Positions 33,572 to 40,844 of a DNA stretch of 54,995 nt are shown piece after piece (the first letter of the stretch is position 1; every line of letters starts with the position of its first letter). A model generated the notes under the pieces. The model was given only the letters and a program-made list of their open reading frames with translations, was not told the DNA's origin and searched no databases. The position numbers and the translations under genes were made by a program. Where the stretch lies: positions 1-54,995 of the forward strand of contig JANXDX010000009.1 in the NCBI GenBank assembly GCA_025058735.1, written 5' to 3'. This stretch comes from Archaeoglobaceae archaeon (GTDB lineage Archaea > Halobacteriota > Archaeoglobi > Archaeoglobales > Archaeoglobaceae).

Positions 33572-34362
33572 TGATAGAAGTAATTGAAGAAAACGAAAGA
33601 TATATAAAATTTTTGTTGAAAAATTCTTTTCCAGCATTTGCAAACTCTTGGAGAAGAGCAATGAAAAGTTTAGTTCCTACGATGGTAATAGATTACGTAG
33701 ATTTTTATGTAAACAACAGCTTTTTCTACGACGAAGTAATAGCTCACAGGTTAGCTTTGATACCAATAAAAACAGATCTCAATAGATACAATTTTCAAGA
33801 GAAATGCTCTTGCAAAGGAGTCGGATGTCCAAGCTGCCAAGTAATTTTTAGGTTGAATGTAGAGGGTCCAAAAGTCGTTTATTCTGGAGATCTCGTGAGT
33901 GAAGATCCAGAAGTACACTTTGTTTACAAAGACGTACCAGTCCTTGAACTTTTCAAAGGTCAGCAACTGATGATAGAAGCAGTTGCTAGGCTTGGAATTG
34001 GGAAAGAGCATGCAAAGTTCCAACCAGTATCGGTTTGTTTTTATAAAATAGTTCCAAAGATAACTGTACTTGAAAACTGCAACCTCTGCGGAGCCTGCGT
34101 TAATGAATGTTCAAAAAAGATTCTAAGGATTGATAAAAAGTTAGAAGTTCTCAACATCCTAGATTGCTCTCTGTGCAAGGAGTGCGTAAAAGTTTGTGAA
34201 AACAAAGCTATAAAAGTTGAAGAGACAAACGATTTTCTATTTACAATCGAGTCTACCGGAGCTCTTCCAGTGAGAACTATAATGAAGAAAGCTCTGGAAG
34301 TCTTGATAGAAAAAGCAAAAGAAATGAACAAAATATTAGAAGAGGTCCATCAAACGAGTTAA
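33571..34362 (+). CDS. rpo3: RNA polymerase subunit Rpo3 (D) with two 4Fe-4S motifs
   Basis: 263 aa. SFPAFANSWRRAMKSLVPTM is the alpha/D-family assembly motif, and the last 45 residues return to the dimerisation domain. Between residues about 168 and 215 lies a ferredoxin-like insertion with two full C-x2-C-x2-C-x3-C motifs, CNLCGACVNEC and CSLCKECVKVC, so two clusters could bind. It also has CSCKGVGCPSC about residue 83. D pairs with subunit L to nucleate polymerase assembly; the clusters may make this redox-sensitive. Confidence 0.95.
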   Translation: MIEVIEENERYIKFLLKNSFPAFANSWRRAMKSLVPTMVIDYVDFYVNNSFFYDEVIAHRLALIPIKTDLNRYNFQEKCSCKGVGCPSCQVIFRLNVEGPKVVYSGDLVSEDPEVHFVYKDVPVLELFKGQQLMIEAVARLGIGKEHAKFQPVSVCFYKIVPKITVLENCNLCGACVNECSKKILRIDKKLEVLNILDCSLCKECVKVCENKAIKVEETNDFLFTIESTGALPVRTIMKKALEVLIEKAKEMNKILEEVHQTS

Positions 34363-34365
34363 AAG

Positions 34366-34635
34366 TTAGAATTGAGATCTCCTGTTTCCAAACTTTCCAG
34401 GTTGTACTATACCTAAATTCCTAGCACACTTTGGACAGTAGTACATTTTATGAACTCCAACATGTACGTTTTTCTCTCCAACGAGCTTTACAATATCGTG
34501 ATCGATCCTAAGACCCCTGTAAGCTACAAAAGTTTTAAACCTCGGCACTTTTCTTCCACAGCCGTCGCATCTTATCATGTAGTCTTTTCCTCTAGACTTA
34601 CTACTCTTGTACTCTCTAACGTATGGAGCCTTCAT
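34366..34635 (-). CDS. eS26-like zinc-ribbon ribosomal protein
   Basis: 89 aa, basic. IRCDGCGRKVPRFKTFVAYRG, a central helix, then YYCPKCARNLGIVQPGKFG: two CxxC pairs with the spacing and flanking residues of ribosomal protein eS26 (CDxCG.xVPxxKA ... YCxxCA..xGI). It lies right after, and opposite to, the ribosomal operon. The call is by pattern and the family member could instead be a stand-alone zinc ribbon. The ATG at 34635 starts MKAPYVREYK. Confidence 0.58.
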   Translation of the reverse strand: MKAPYVREYKSSKSRGKDYMIRCDGCGRKVPRFKTFVAYRGLRIDHDIVKLVGEKNVHVGVHKMYYCPKCARNLGIVQPGKFGNRRSQF

Positions 34636-34681
34636 AGTTGAACTTTTTCTTCTGGAGAAAATAACCTTTTCGGAGAGAAAT

Positions 34682-34738
34682 TTTAAAATTTTTATTTTTT
34701 AAAAAGATATTTTTTAAATATTTAAAATTTTTATTTTT
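34682..34738. repeat. AT-rich 18-nt direct repeat
   Basis: TTTAAAATTTTTATTTTT occurs at 34682-34699 and again at 34721-34738 in the gap between the eS26-like gene and the small helical gene. It may be simple-sequence drift in an AT-rich spacer. Confidence 0.4.
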
Positions 34739-34797
34739 AATATAAATATTATAATTAAGTTTGAGAAAGATTAAAATCTCCTGAACTTTCTTGAAGC

Positions 34798-34989
34798 ATG
34801 GATCGAAATAAGTTGAAGTCTATGATTGCTCATTGGATCGAACACAGTAAGGAGCATACAGCAAAATATTATGAATGGGCTGAAAAGTTATCGAAAGATC
34901 TTCCTGAAGTTTCAGAACTTTTAATTAAAGCAGCTAAATACTTTGAGGAGGGGGAAAAATACCTTGAACAAGCTTCAAAGAAAATTTAG
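34798..34989 (+). CDS. Small all-helical protein
   Basis: 63 aa, predicted to be two amphipathic helices: MIAHWIEHSKEHTAKYYEWA then SELLIKAAKYFEEGEKYLEQ. I recall similar HWIEH-type small domains in other euryarchaea without a known role. The histidines of HWIEHSKEH could bind metal. Its last 26 nt overlap the start of hisA, suggesting co-transcription. Confidence 0.65.
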   Translation: MDRNKLKSMIAHWIEHSKEHTAKYYEWAEKLSKDLPEVSELLIKAAKYFEEGEKYLEQASKKI

Positions 34990-35692
34990 AGTTATCCCTT
35001 CAATAGATCTAATGGGAGGTAAAGTTGTTCGCCTTGTACAAGGAAAACCTGAACTTTTAACGTTTCAATCATCTGATCCTGTTAAAATAGCTGAGGAATG
35101 GGTGAAGAGAGGTGCAAAAGTTTTGCATGTAATAGATCTAGATGGAAGTTTTCATGGAAAGATCAAGCATGAAGAATTGATCAAAGAGATCGCATCTCTC
35201 GCAGAAACCCAAGTTGGCGGTGGAATCAGAGATGTTGAAGTTGCTGAGAGACTTTTGAAGTATGGAGTTGAAAGAGTGATCTTTGGAACTCTCGCATTTG
35301 AGAAGGCAGAAATTGTTAGGAATTTTGCTAGAGAAAATCCTGGAAGAGTTATGATTGCGATAGATTCTAAAGGAGGAAAGGTTGCAGTGAAGGGTTGGAG
35401 GAATGTTACAAACCTTACACCTTTTATGTTAGCTGAAAAATTTATAGATCTCGATGTATCTTTCCTCTTCACAGACATAGAAGTTGAAGGTCTTGTATCT
35501 GGAATTGATAGGAAAAAACTCTTAGAAGTTTCAAAGATCGGGAAGCAAATATACTTTGCAGGAGGTTTTTCCAATATTGAAGAAATTAGGTTTGCAAAAA
35601 AAATTGGAGCTGCAGGAGTTGTTTTAGGTTCTGCTCTTTATCTTGGAAAAATAAATTTTGAGGAGGCGTTGAAAATTGAGGAGGAAGACTAG
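34964..35692 (+). CDS. hisA: Phosphoribosylformimino-AICAR-P isomerase
   Basis: 242 aa from TTG 34964, which has GGAGGGGG nine nt upstream; an earlier TTG at 34943 would include that Shine-Dalgarno in the coding region. FRVIPSIDLMGGKVVRLVQG is the family start with the catalytic Asp, and TQVGGGIRDVEVAERL and FAGGFSNIEEIRFA carry phosphate-binding loops of the TIM barrel. Fourth enzyme of histidine synthesis. It overlaps hisB by 17 nt. Confidence 0.94.
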   Translation: MNKLQRKFRVIPSIDLMGGKVVRLVQGKPELLTFQSSDPVKIAEEWVKRGAKVLHVIDLDGSFHGKIKHEELIKEIASLAETQVGGGIRDVEVAERLLKYGVERVIFGTLAFEKAEIVRNFARENPGRVMIAIDSKGGKVAVKGWRNVTNLTPFMLAEKFIDLDVSFLFTDIEVEGLVSGIDRKKLLEVSKIGKQIYFAGGFSNIEEIRFAKKIGAAGVVLGSALYLGKINFEEALKIEEED

Positions 35693-36203
35693 AGAAACTG
35701 ACGTGACGGTAGTTATTGGTGGAGAAAAGGTAGAAATAGATACTGGTGTAAAGTTCTTAGATCACATGCTCGAAACTTTTGCAAAGTTCTCTGGTATGAA
35801 CTTAGTTGTGAAAGCTTCGGGTGACCTCGAGCATCACCTGATGGAGGATGTAGCGATCTGCTTGGGTGAAGAGATCTCTAAGATAGAAAAGAGGGGCATC
35901 AGGAGGTTTGGAGATGCAATAGTTCCGATGGACGATGCAGTTGCAATATGTGGTCTCGACTTCAGTGGGAGAGGGTATCTAGTAGTAGAAGGTGAACTTG
36001 GAGATGGAGAAGTGAAGGAATGCAATTTCATACACTTTTTTGATACTCTTTGCAGAAAAGGTGGAATAAACATTTACGTTCAAGTAAAAGGAAAAAATCC
36101 TCACCATAAGATGGAAGCAATGGTCAAAGCAATATCTTTAGCCTTTAGAAAGGCTTTGGAAAAAGTTGGTGAGGACTACTTCAGCTTGAAAGGTATACTA
36201 TGA
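35676..36203 (+). CDS. hisB: Imidazoleglycerol-phosphate dehydratase
   Basis: 175 aa with a TTG start (35676) inside the end of hisA. FLDHMLETFAKFSGMNL and GDLEHHLMEDVAICLG carry the manganese-binding histidines, and PHHKMEAMVKAISLAFRKAL is the C-terminal counterpart. It makes imidazole-acetol phosphate in histidine synthesis. It is a single-function enzyme, without the phosphatase domain seen in some bacteria. It overlaps the next ABC gene by 4 nt. Confidence 0.94.
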   Translation: MRRKTRETDVTVVIGGEKVEIDTGVKFLDHMLETFAKFSGMNLVVKASGDLEHHLMEDVAICLGEEISKIEKRGIRRFGDAIVPMDDAVAICGLDFSGRGYLVVEGELGDGEVKECNFIHFFDTLCRKGGINIYVQVKGKNPHHKMEAMVKAISLAFRKALEKVGEDYFSLKGIL

Positions 36204-36832
36204 TCAGAGCAGAAAGAGTTTCAAAAACTTTTTCTTCACAAGTAGCTTTAAAAGATGTAAGTTTTAAAATAGAAAAAGAAAAAGTAGCAGTTTTAGGGAA
36301 AAATGGAGCTGGAAAGACTACTTTATTGAAAATAATAGCAGGTATTTTGAGACCAAGCCATGGAAGGATGTACGTTTTCGATTCAGATCCAGCAAAAGAT
36401 CCAGAGGTTAGGAGAAAGATCGGTGCTGTTTTTCAAAATCCTATGCTTTACAGTGAGCTTACGGTTGAGGAGAACTTGAAGTTCTTCTCAAAACTTTACG
36501 GCTGTGAATTGAATGAGGAAATATTAGAGATACTTGATATAAAAAAGAAAATGAATTTTAAAATTTCAGAGTTGTCTGCTGGTTGGGTTAAAAGAATTTC
36601 GATTGCAAAAGCGTTCATGCACGATCCGAAGATCGTTCTGATCGATGAACTTCCAGCTTTAGATTTTGAAGGTAAGAGTAGAGTTTTCGATCTGCTGAAA
36701 AAATTCGATTGCCTAATTTACGTAACTCATGAAACTGAAGAACTGAAATTTTTCAATAGATTCCTAGTTTTGCGCGATGGAAAGCTTGTTTACGATGGTA
36801 GAAGCTATGATGAGGCAATTTCTTTTTATTGA
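36200..36832 (+). CDS. ccmA: ABC transporter ATPase, CcmA-like
   Basis: 210 aa. Walker A is GKNGAGKTTLLKI about residue 33, the Q loop is AVFQNPMLYSELTVEENL, the signature is degenerate (LSAGWVKRIS instead of LSGGQ), and Walker B is KIVLIDELPALD, missing the usual Pro-Thr pair. The partner downstream is a CcmB-like permease, so this is probably the ATPase of the heme exporter used in cytochrome c maturation. It is co-transcribed with hisAB by overlap. Confidence 0.82.
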   Translation: MIRAERVSKTFSSQVALKDVSFKIEKEKVAVLGKNGAGKTTLLKIIAGILRPSHGRMYVFDSDPAKDPEVRRKIGAVFQNPMLYSELTVEENLKFFSKLYGCELNEEILEILDIKKKMNFKISELSAGWVKRISIAKAFMHDPKIVLIDELPALDFEGKSRVFDLLKKFDCLIYVTHETEELKFFNRFLVLRDGKLVYDGRSYDEAISFY

Positions 36833-37442
36833 AGTTGTAAAAAAAGATTTAAAAAGTGAACTGAAACTGAAATCTATTTTTAGCTTAAGTCTGATCTTTG
36901 CAACAGCAGTTTCATTTTTACTGAGTTCTTCAGGTATAAAAGAGCCTTCGGTGATCTTTTTGATCGTTCTCTTCACAAGTCTCCTGAGTCTATCTTTTAT
37001 TTATTTGAAAGAGATCGATTCTGGAACAATAGAAGCCTTAAAGTTGTCACCTCTAACAGCTCAAGAAATACAGGCAGCAAAACAAATTTCAAGTATAATA
37101 ATCAATTTTTTGATCCTTTCCGTTGTTTATCCAATATGTTTTGCCCTTTTTGAAGTTAACGGAGACTTTTTTCTAGGTTATCTATCTTTCATCCTTGCAA
37201 GTTCCTCGATCGCAGTTTGTGTAACATCTCTATCTCCACTCCTCTCAAATTCGAGGGCAAGGGATCTACTCCTTCCAGTGATGATCTTCCCAGTGATATA
37301 TCCGGTACTAAATTCGAGTGTTTCTGCAGTTGAAAACGCTTTAAATGGAGTAATTAGTTATTATAGTTTTCAATTTGTTCTTTTTTACTCTTTAGCACTT
37401 TTTGTCCTTTCACTTCTCCTGGCTGACTATCTTCTACCTTAA
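36807..37442 (+). CDS. ccmB: Heme exporter permease, CcmB-like
   Basis: 211 aa from ATG 36807 (or the adjacent ATG 36810); the open frame extends upstream into the ATPase gene. Six hydrophobic segments, a conserved loop LKEIDSGTIEALKLSPLTAQ matching the CcmB EKExGTLDALLLxP region, and a C-terminal tail after the last helix. CcmB is the membrane subunit of the CcmABCD complex for heme delivery. No ccmC or ccmF is in the window. Confidence 0.82.
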   Translation: MMRQFLFIEVVKKDLKSELKLKSIFSLSLIFATAVSFLLSSSGIKEPSVIFLIVLFTSLLSLSFIYLKEIDSGTIEALKLSPLTAQEIQAAKQISSIIINFLILSVVYPICFALFEVNGDFFLGYLSFILASSSIAVCVTSLSPLLSNSRARDLLLPVMIFPVIYPVLNSSVSAVENALNGVISYYSFQFVLFYSLALFVLSLLLADYLLP

Positions 37443-37490
37443 CTTTCCTTGAACGTTTTCACTTTTAAAACAATTGATCGTAACAAGAAC

Positions 37491-37507
37491 CGAAAAATTT
37501 AAATAAT
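37491..37507 (+). promoter_or_regulatory. BRE/TATA promoter of the cdrS-ftsZ transcript
   Basis: CGAAAA followed by TTTAAATAAT is a good archaeal BRE-TATA pair. The TATA centre is about 24 nt before ATG 37525, so transcription probably starts at that ATG rather than at the cdrS start 86 nt further on. Confidence 0.55.
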
Positions 37508-37524
37508 ATAATGTCCGACAATAT

Positions 37525-37638
37525 ATGCCTAAAAGATCCCACAATGTGAGACAAATGGGTCGTGATGGAAGTATGGTGGTAACACAAAGGCCGTCAAAAT
37601 TGGTGGAATTATGCCGGCAACTAGGAAAATTAGTGTGA
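37525..37638 (+). CDS. Possible leaderless small protein upstream of cdrS
   Basis: 37 codons, MPKRSHNVRQMGRDGSMVVT and onward to QLGKLV, basic. Its ATG stands at the predicted transcription start, and its 3' end overlaps the cdrS start by 28 nt in another frame. It could be a translated upstream ORF that couples to or limits cdrS translation, or just an untranslated leader. No homologue is known to me. Confidence 0.35.
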   Translation: MPKRSHNVRQMGRDGSMVVTQRPSKLVELCRQLGKLV

Positions 37639-37793
37639 GACTTACTGAAAGACAGTACGAACATCTTGAAATTTTGGTTGATCAGGGCGAATATACCTCA
37701 GTTAGCGAAGCTATCAGAGCAGCAATAAATGAATTTATTGAAAGAAAGAAGGAAAAGATTGCAGAATATGCTCGTTTAAAAGAATATAGGTGA
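37611..37793 (+). CDS. cdrS: Ribbon-helix-helix regulator, CdrS-like
   Basis: 60 aa. The RHH fold is plain: strand [13 protein letters not shown], helix [10 protein letters not shown], then [18 protein letters not shown]. In haloarchaea the RHH protein CdrS is encoded with ftsZ2 and controls cell-division genes; the same linkage holds here, with the ftsZ start overlapping or directly following this stop. GGTGG precedes the ATG by 4 nt. The symbol rests on position and fold. Confidence 0.8.
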   Translation: MPATRKISVRLTERQYEHLEILVDQGEYTSVSEAIRAAINEFIERKKEKIAEYARLKEYR

Positions 37794-37798
37794 TGTTT

Positions 37799-38926
37799 AT
37801 GAAAAGTATAATTAGCAAAGCTTTAATGTATTGTAGCGATAGTAAGGAAGAATTGAAGGAAGATTTGAAAGATTTTGTTCCTAAAATAGTTGTTGTAGGA
37901 TGCGGCGGTAGCGGAAATAATACTGTAACTCGTTTAACTGAAGTAGGTGTTGACAACGTAGTTAAAATTGCGATCAATACAGATAAAAGACATCTTGAAA
38001 TGACAAAAGCTGATGTAAGAGTTTTAATTGGAAAAAGCATAACTGGCGGTTTAGGTGCTGGTGGATATCCAGAAATAGGAAGAAAAGCTGCAGAAATGGC
38101 TAGGACAAAGTTAGAAGAACTTTTAGCTAATGCTGATATGGTCTTTATTTGCGTTGGATTAGGCGGTGGAACCGGGACTGGATCTGCTCCAGTTGTAGCT
38201 GACATAGCGAAAAAGATCGGGGCAATTACGATCGCCTTTGCAAACATGCCGTTTAAAGTTGAAAGGGCAAGGATTGAGAAAGCAAAACAAGGATTGATAG
38301 AATTAAAAGATGTTTGCGATACAGTTATAGTTTTAGACAACAACAAGCTACTTGAATACTATCCGAACTTACCAATAAATGCTGCGTTCAGTGTAATGGA
38401 TCAGTTGATCGCGGAAACGATAAAGGGAATTTCAGATGCTATAAACAAACCTTCTCTAGTCAACATCGATTTTGCAGATGTTAAAGCAGTTATAGGACAA
38501 GGAGGAGTATCGGTTATGCTTGTAGGAGAATCAAAGGGACAAGACAAGTCAAAAGCAGTAGTTAGAGATTGTTTGAAGCATCCACTTCTAGACATCGATT
38601 ACAGGGGAGCTACTGGAGCTTTGCTCCACATAACTGGTGGACAAGATCTAACGATAAAGGAAGCTCAGGAGATAGCAAACAACATAACCTTCGAGATCTC
38701 TCCAAATGCGAACGTAAAAATGGGAGTAAGAATAGATCCAGAGTTTGAAAATGCTGTAAGAGTCTTAGCAATAATGACTGGTATAAAGCATAAAGAATTC
38801 GTTGGAAGCTTTGAAGATCTAGAAGTTCCAAAATTAGAAGTTCCAAAGGTTGAAGCTCAAAAAAAGGTTGAAAACAAGAAGAAGCAAAGCAACAACATAA
38901 TGGGTATAATAGATGTAATAAAGTAA
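37799..38926 (+). CDS. ftsZ: Cell division GTPase FtsZ
   Basis: 375 aa from ATG 37799, placed 6 nt after GGTG; the frame also has GTG 37790 and ATG 37793. [15 protein letters not shown] is loop T1, [15 protein letters not shown] is the tubulin signature loop (T4), and [13 protein letters not shown] begins the C-terminal domain with its T7 catalytic region. The tail is basic and glutamine-rich, ending in a short hydrophobic [11 protein letters not shown] that may bind partners such as SepF. It is fully competent, in contrast to the CetZ-like protein at 3076. Confidence 0.96.
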   Translation: MKSIISKALMYCSDSKEELKEDLKDFVPKIVVVGCGGSGNNTVTRLTEVGVDNVVKIAINTDKRHLEMTKADVRVLIGKSITGGLGAGGYPEIGRKAAEMARTKLEELLANADMVFICVGLGGGTGTGSAPVVADIAKKIGAITIAFANMPFKVERARIEKAKQGLIELKDVCDTVIVLDNNKLLEYYPNLPINAAFSVMDQLIAETIKGISDAINKPSLVNIDFADVKAVIGQGGVSVMLVGESKGQDKSKAVVRDCLKHPLLDIDYRGATGALLHITGGQDLTIKEAQEIANNITFEISPNANVKMGVRIDPEFENAVRVLAIMTGIKHKEFVGSFEDLEVPKLEVPKVEAQKKVENKKKQSNNIMGIIDVIK

Positions 38927-38929
38927 CAG

Positions 38930-39211
38930 ATGATCGTTGAAGTTTCAGCGATCCCCTTAGGCTACAGATCGCTGAGCGAATTCGTAGCCAAGATCCTAAG
39001 AGAAATAGAATCTTTAGGAATAAAGTACCAGATAAATCCAATGGGTACAGTGATCGAACTAGAATCTTTTCAGAAGTTAGCTGAGGTACTGGAGAGAATA
39101 AACAAGATCCTCGAAGAATCTGGTTCTGAAAGAAACTACTACGTCGTAAAAATTGATACAAAAAAGGGAAAGATGGAAGAGAAAGTCGAAAGTGTTTTGA
39201 GGAAAAAATGA
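38930..39211 (+). CDS. MTH1187/YkoF-family thiamine-binding protein
   Basis: 93 aa ferredoxin-like fold. VEVSAIPLGYRSLSEFVAKI at the N-terminus and YQINPMGTVIE in the middle mark the family, whose members bind thiamine or related compounds. It begins 3 nt after the ftsZ stop and overlaps mfnE by 4 nt, so it is co-transcribed with both. Confidence 0.85.
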   Translation: MIVEVSAIPLGYRSLSEFVAKILREIESLGIKYQINPMGTVIELESFQKLAEVLERINKILEESGSERNYYVVKIDTKKGKMEEKVESVLRKK

Positions 39212-39795
39212 TAGTTAAAGTTGGAGGGAGTGTAGCAAATGCACTAGTTTCTATAGTTGATTTTTTAAAAGATAAAAAAGTTTTGATAGTTCCGGGTGGA
39301 TGGATCTTTGCAGACCTCGTCAGAACTTTAAAAGTTAGCGAAGAAGCTGCGCATTGGATGGCAGTGATGGCAATGAATCAGTACGGCTATTATATAGCAG
39401 AAAAAGGTCTTGAAACAATTGAGCCTGAAGATTTCAACTTTAAATGGGAAAAAACATGCGTCCTTTTACCTTACAAACTTTTAAGAAAATACGATGAACT
39501 CCCCCATTCTTGGAAAGTAACATCGGACAGCATATCAGCTTGGATCGCTTACAGGCTTGGAGAAAAGATGGCAGTTAAGTTGTGCGCAGTTGATGGAATA
39601 TACTTGGATGGAAAAATTTTAAGGAAGGTGAAAGCATCTGAACTTAGGGAAATCAAAACTGATGTTGTTGATGAGTACCTTTCAGAACTCTTAAGTAGTT
39701 TAAGAATAAATTACCTTGTATGCAACTTCGATGGACTAAAAAACTATATACTTAGAAGAGAAGTTGTTGGCACGCTGATAGTTGGAGGTGAATAG
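39208..39795 (+). CDS. mfnE: Amino acid kinase-family protein, MfnE-like
   Basis: 195 aa. IVKVGGSVANAL and IVPGGWIFADLVR are the glycine-rich kinase motifs, and PHSWKVTSDSISAWIA is characteristic of the methanofuran kinase MfnE. That enzyme phosphorylates aminomethyl-furan-methanol phosphate on the way to methanofuran, a C1 carrier that archaeoglobi share with methanogens. The family assignment is by motif recall. It is followed directly by a zinc-ribbon gene. Confidence 0.78.
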   Translation: MIVKVGGSVANALVSIVDFLKDKKVLIVPGGWIFADLVRTLKVSEEAAHWMAVMAMNQYGYYIAEKGLETIEPEDFNFKWEKTCVLLPYKLLRKYDELPHSWKVTSDSISAWIAYRLGEKMAVKLCAVDGIYLDGKILRKVKASELREIKTDVVDEYLSELLSSLRINYLVCNFDGLKNYILRREVVGTLIVGGE

Positions 39796-39945
39796 ATGAA
39801 CTGCATAAGCTGCAACACCGTATTGTTCGGAGATAACTATGTTAAATTCCCCTGTCCAATTTGCGGAGAAATGATCTACAGGTGCAAGAAATGTAGAAAG
39901 CTTGCAAATCCATACGAATGTAAGTGCGGATTCGTTGGGCCGTGA
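39796..39945 (+). CDS. Small zinc-ribbon RNA-binding-like protein (COG2888 type)
   Basis: 49 aa starting MNCISCNTVLFGDNYVKFPC and containing CPICGEMIYRCKKCRKL and a C-terminal ECKCG. Eight or more cysteines in CxxC pairs make two zinc sites. GGAGGTGAAT precedes the ATG, which follows the mfnE stop directly. In archaea such a gene is usually followed by elongation factor 1-beta, as it is here, supporting a link to translation. Confidence 0.88.
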   Translation: MNCISCNTVLFGDNYVKFPCPICGEMIYRCKKCRKLANPYECKCGFVGP

Positions 39946-39954
39946 GGTGTTGAG

Positions 39955-40221
39955 ATGGGAAAAGTTCTGATGAAAATCAAAGTTATGCCAGAGGATACAG
40001 ATGTAAACTTGGAAGAGATCGTTGAAAGAGTAAAAAACATAAAGATAAAGGATGTTGAGATAAGAGATTGGGGTATAAAACCGATAGCTTTTGGCTTGAA
40101 AGCTTTAATTATCTTAGCAATTTTACCAGACAGAGCTGAGATTGGAGATGTTTTAGTTGAAGAGATCCAAAAAGTAGAAGGGGTTGGAAGTGTAGAAGTC
40201 GAAGACGTGGAATTGCTATGA
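39955..40221 (+). CDS. ef1b: Elongation factor 1-beta
   Basis: 88 aa. KVLMKIKVMPEDTDVNLEEI, IKPIAFGLKALIILAILPD and the closing EGVGSVEVEDVELL are the archaeal EF-1beta pattern. It exchanges GDP for GTP on aEF-1alpha during elongation. GAGGTG precedes the start. It overlaps the downstream hydrolase by 4 nt. Confidence 0.95.
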   Translation: MGKVLMKIKVMPEDTDVNLEEIVERVKNIKIKDVEIRDWGIKPIAFGLKALIILAILPDRAEIGDVLVEEIQKVEGVGSVEVEDVELL

Positions 40222-40844
40222 TGTTACGCAGAATAGTAGCTCCACCTCTAGCTGCCAACTGCTATTTAATATTGGATGAAAAAAACGTTCTGATAGACGT
40301 TGGAGGAGATGCTGAATTTATAATGAAAGCTTTGAAAAAGTACGTCGATCCAAAGAAGCTTGACTACGTGATCTTAACACATTCTCACTACGATCATGCA
40401 GCAGCAGCTGGATTTTTCAAAGGAGTAGCGAAGATAGCTATGCATAAACTTGAATATGCTCTTCTGAAAGCTCAGGGATTCGTTTCGATCTTCGGAGTCA
40501 GTTTCAGACACTTCGATCCAGATGTAGAATTGGTTGGTGGAGAAGTCTTTGACTTTGGGGAAACTGAACTGAAAGTCATCCATACTCCAGGCCACTCACC
40601 TGGAAGTATCTGTCTTTATGAACCAAAGAAAAAATGGCTTTTTAGTGGAGATACAGTTTTTGCCTACGGAAGCTTTGGAAGAGTAGACTTTCCGGGTGGA
40701 AGTGCAATTGATCTGATAAGATCTTTAGAGATTTTAGCTAAGCTCGACGTTGAAAACCTTTACCCAGGACATGAGGAAGTTGTTGAGGGAGATGCAAGGG
40801 AACACATAATGAGATCTTTGAAAATTGCAAAGATGTTCCTATGA
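40218..40844 (+). CDS. Metallo-beta-lactamase-fold hydrolase, glyoxalase II-like
   Basis: 208 aa. THSHYDHAAAAGFF is the HxHxDH metal motif, with later TPGHSPGSICLYE, LFSGDTVFAYG and the last His in LYPGHEEV. These are the features of glyoxalase II-type thioester hydrolases; the real substrate is unknown. Co-transcribed with EF-1beta and serB by 4-nt overlaps. Confidence 0.88.
   Translation: MMLRRIVAPPLAANCYLILDEKNVLIDVGGDAEFIMKALKKYVDPKKLDYVILTHSHYDHAAAAGFFKGVAKIAMHKLEYALLKAQGFVSIFGVSFRHFDPDVELVGGEVFDFGETELKVIHTPGHSPGSICLYEPKKKWLFSGDTVFAYGSFGRVDFPGGSAIDLIRSLEILAKLDVENLYPGHEEVVEGDAREHIMRSLKIAKMFL

Noticed and set aside
37511-37549. 12-codon ORF MSDNICLKDPTM as leader peptide
   Set aside because: It begins only about 10 nt after the TATA box, before the expected transcription start.
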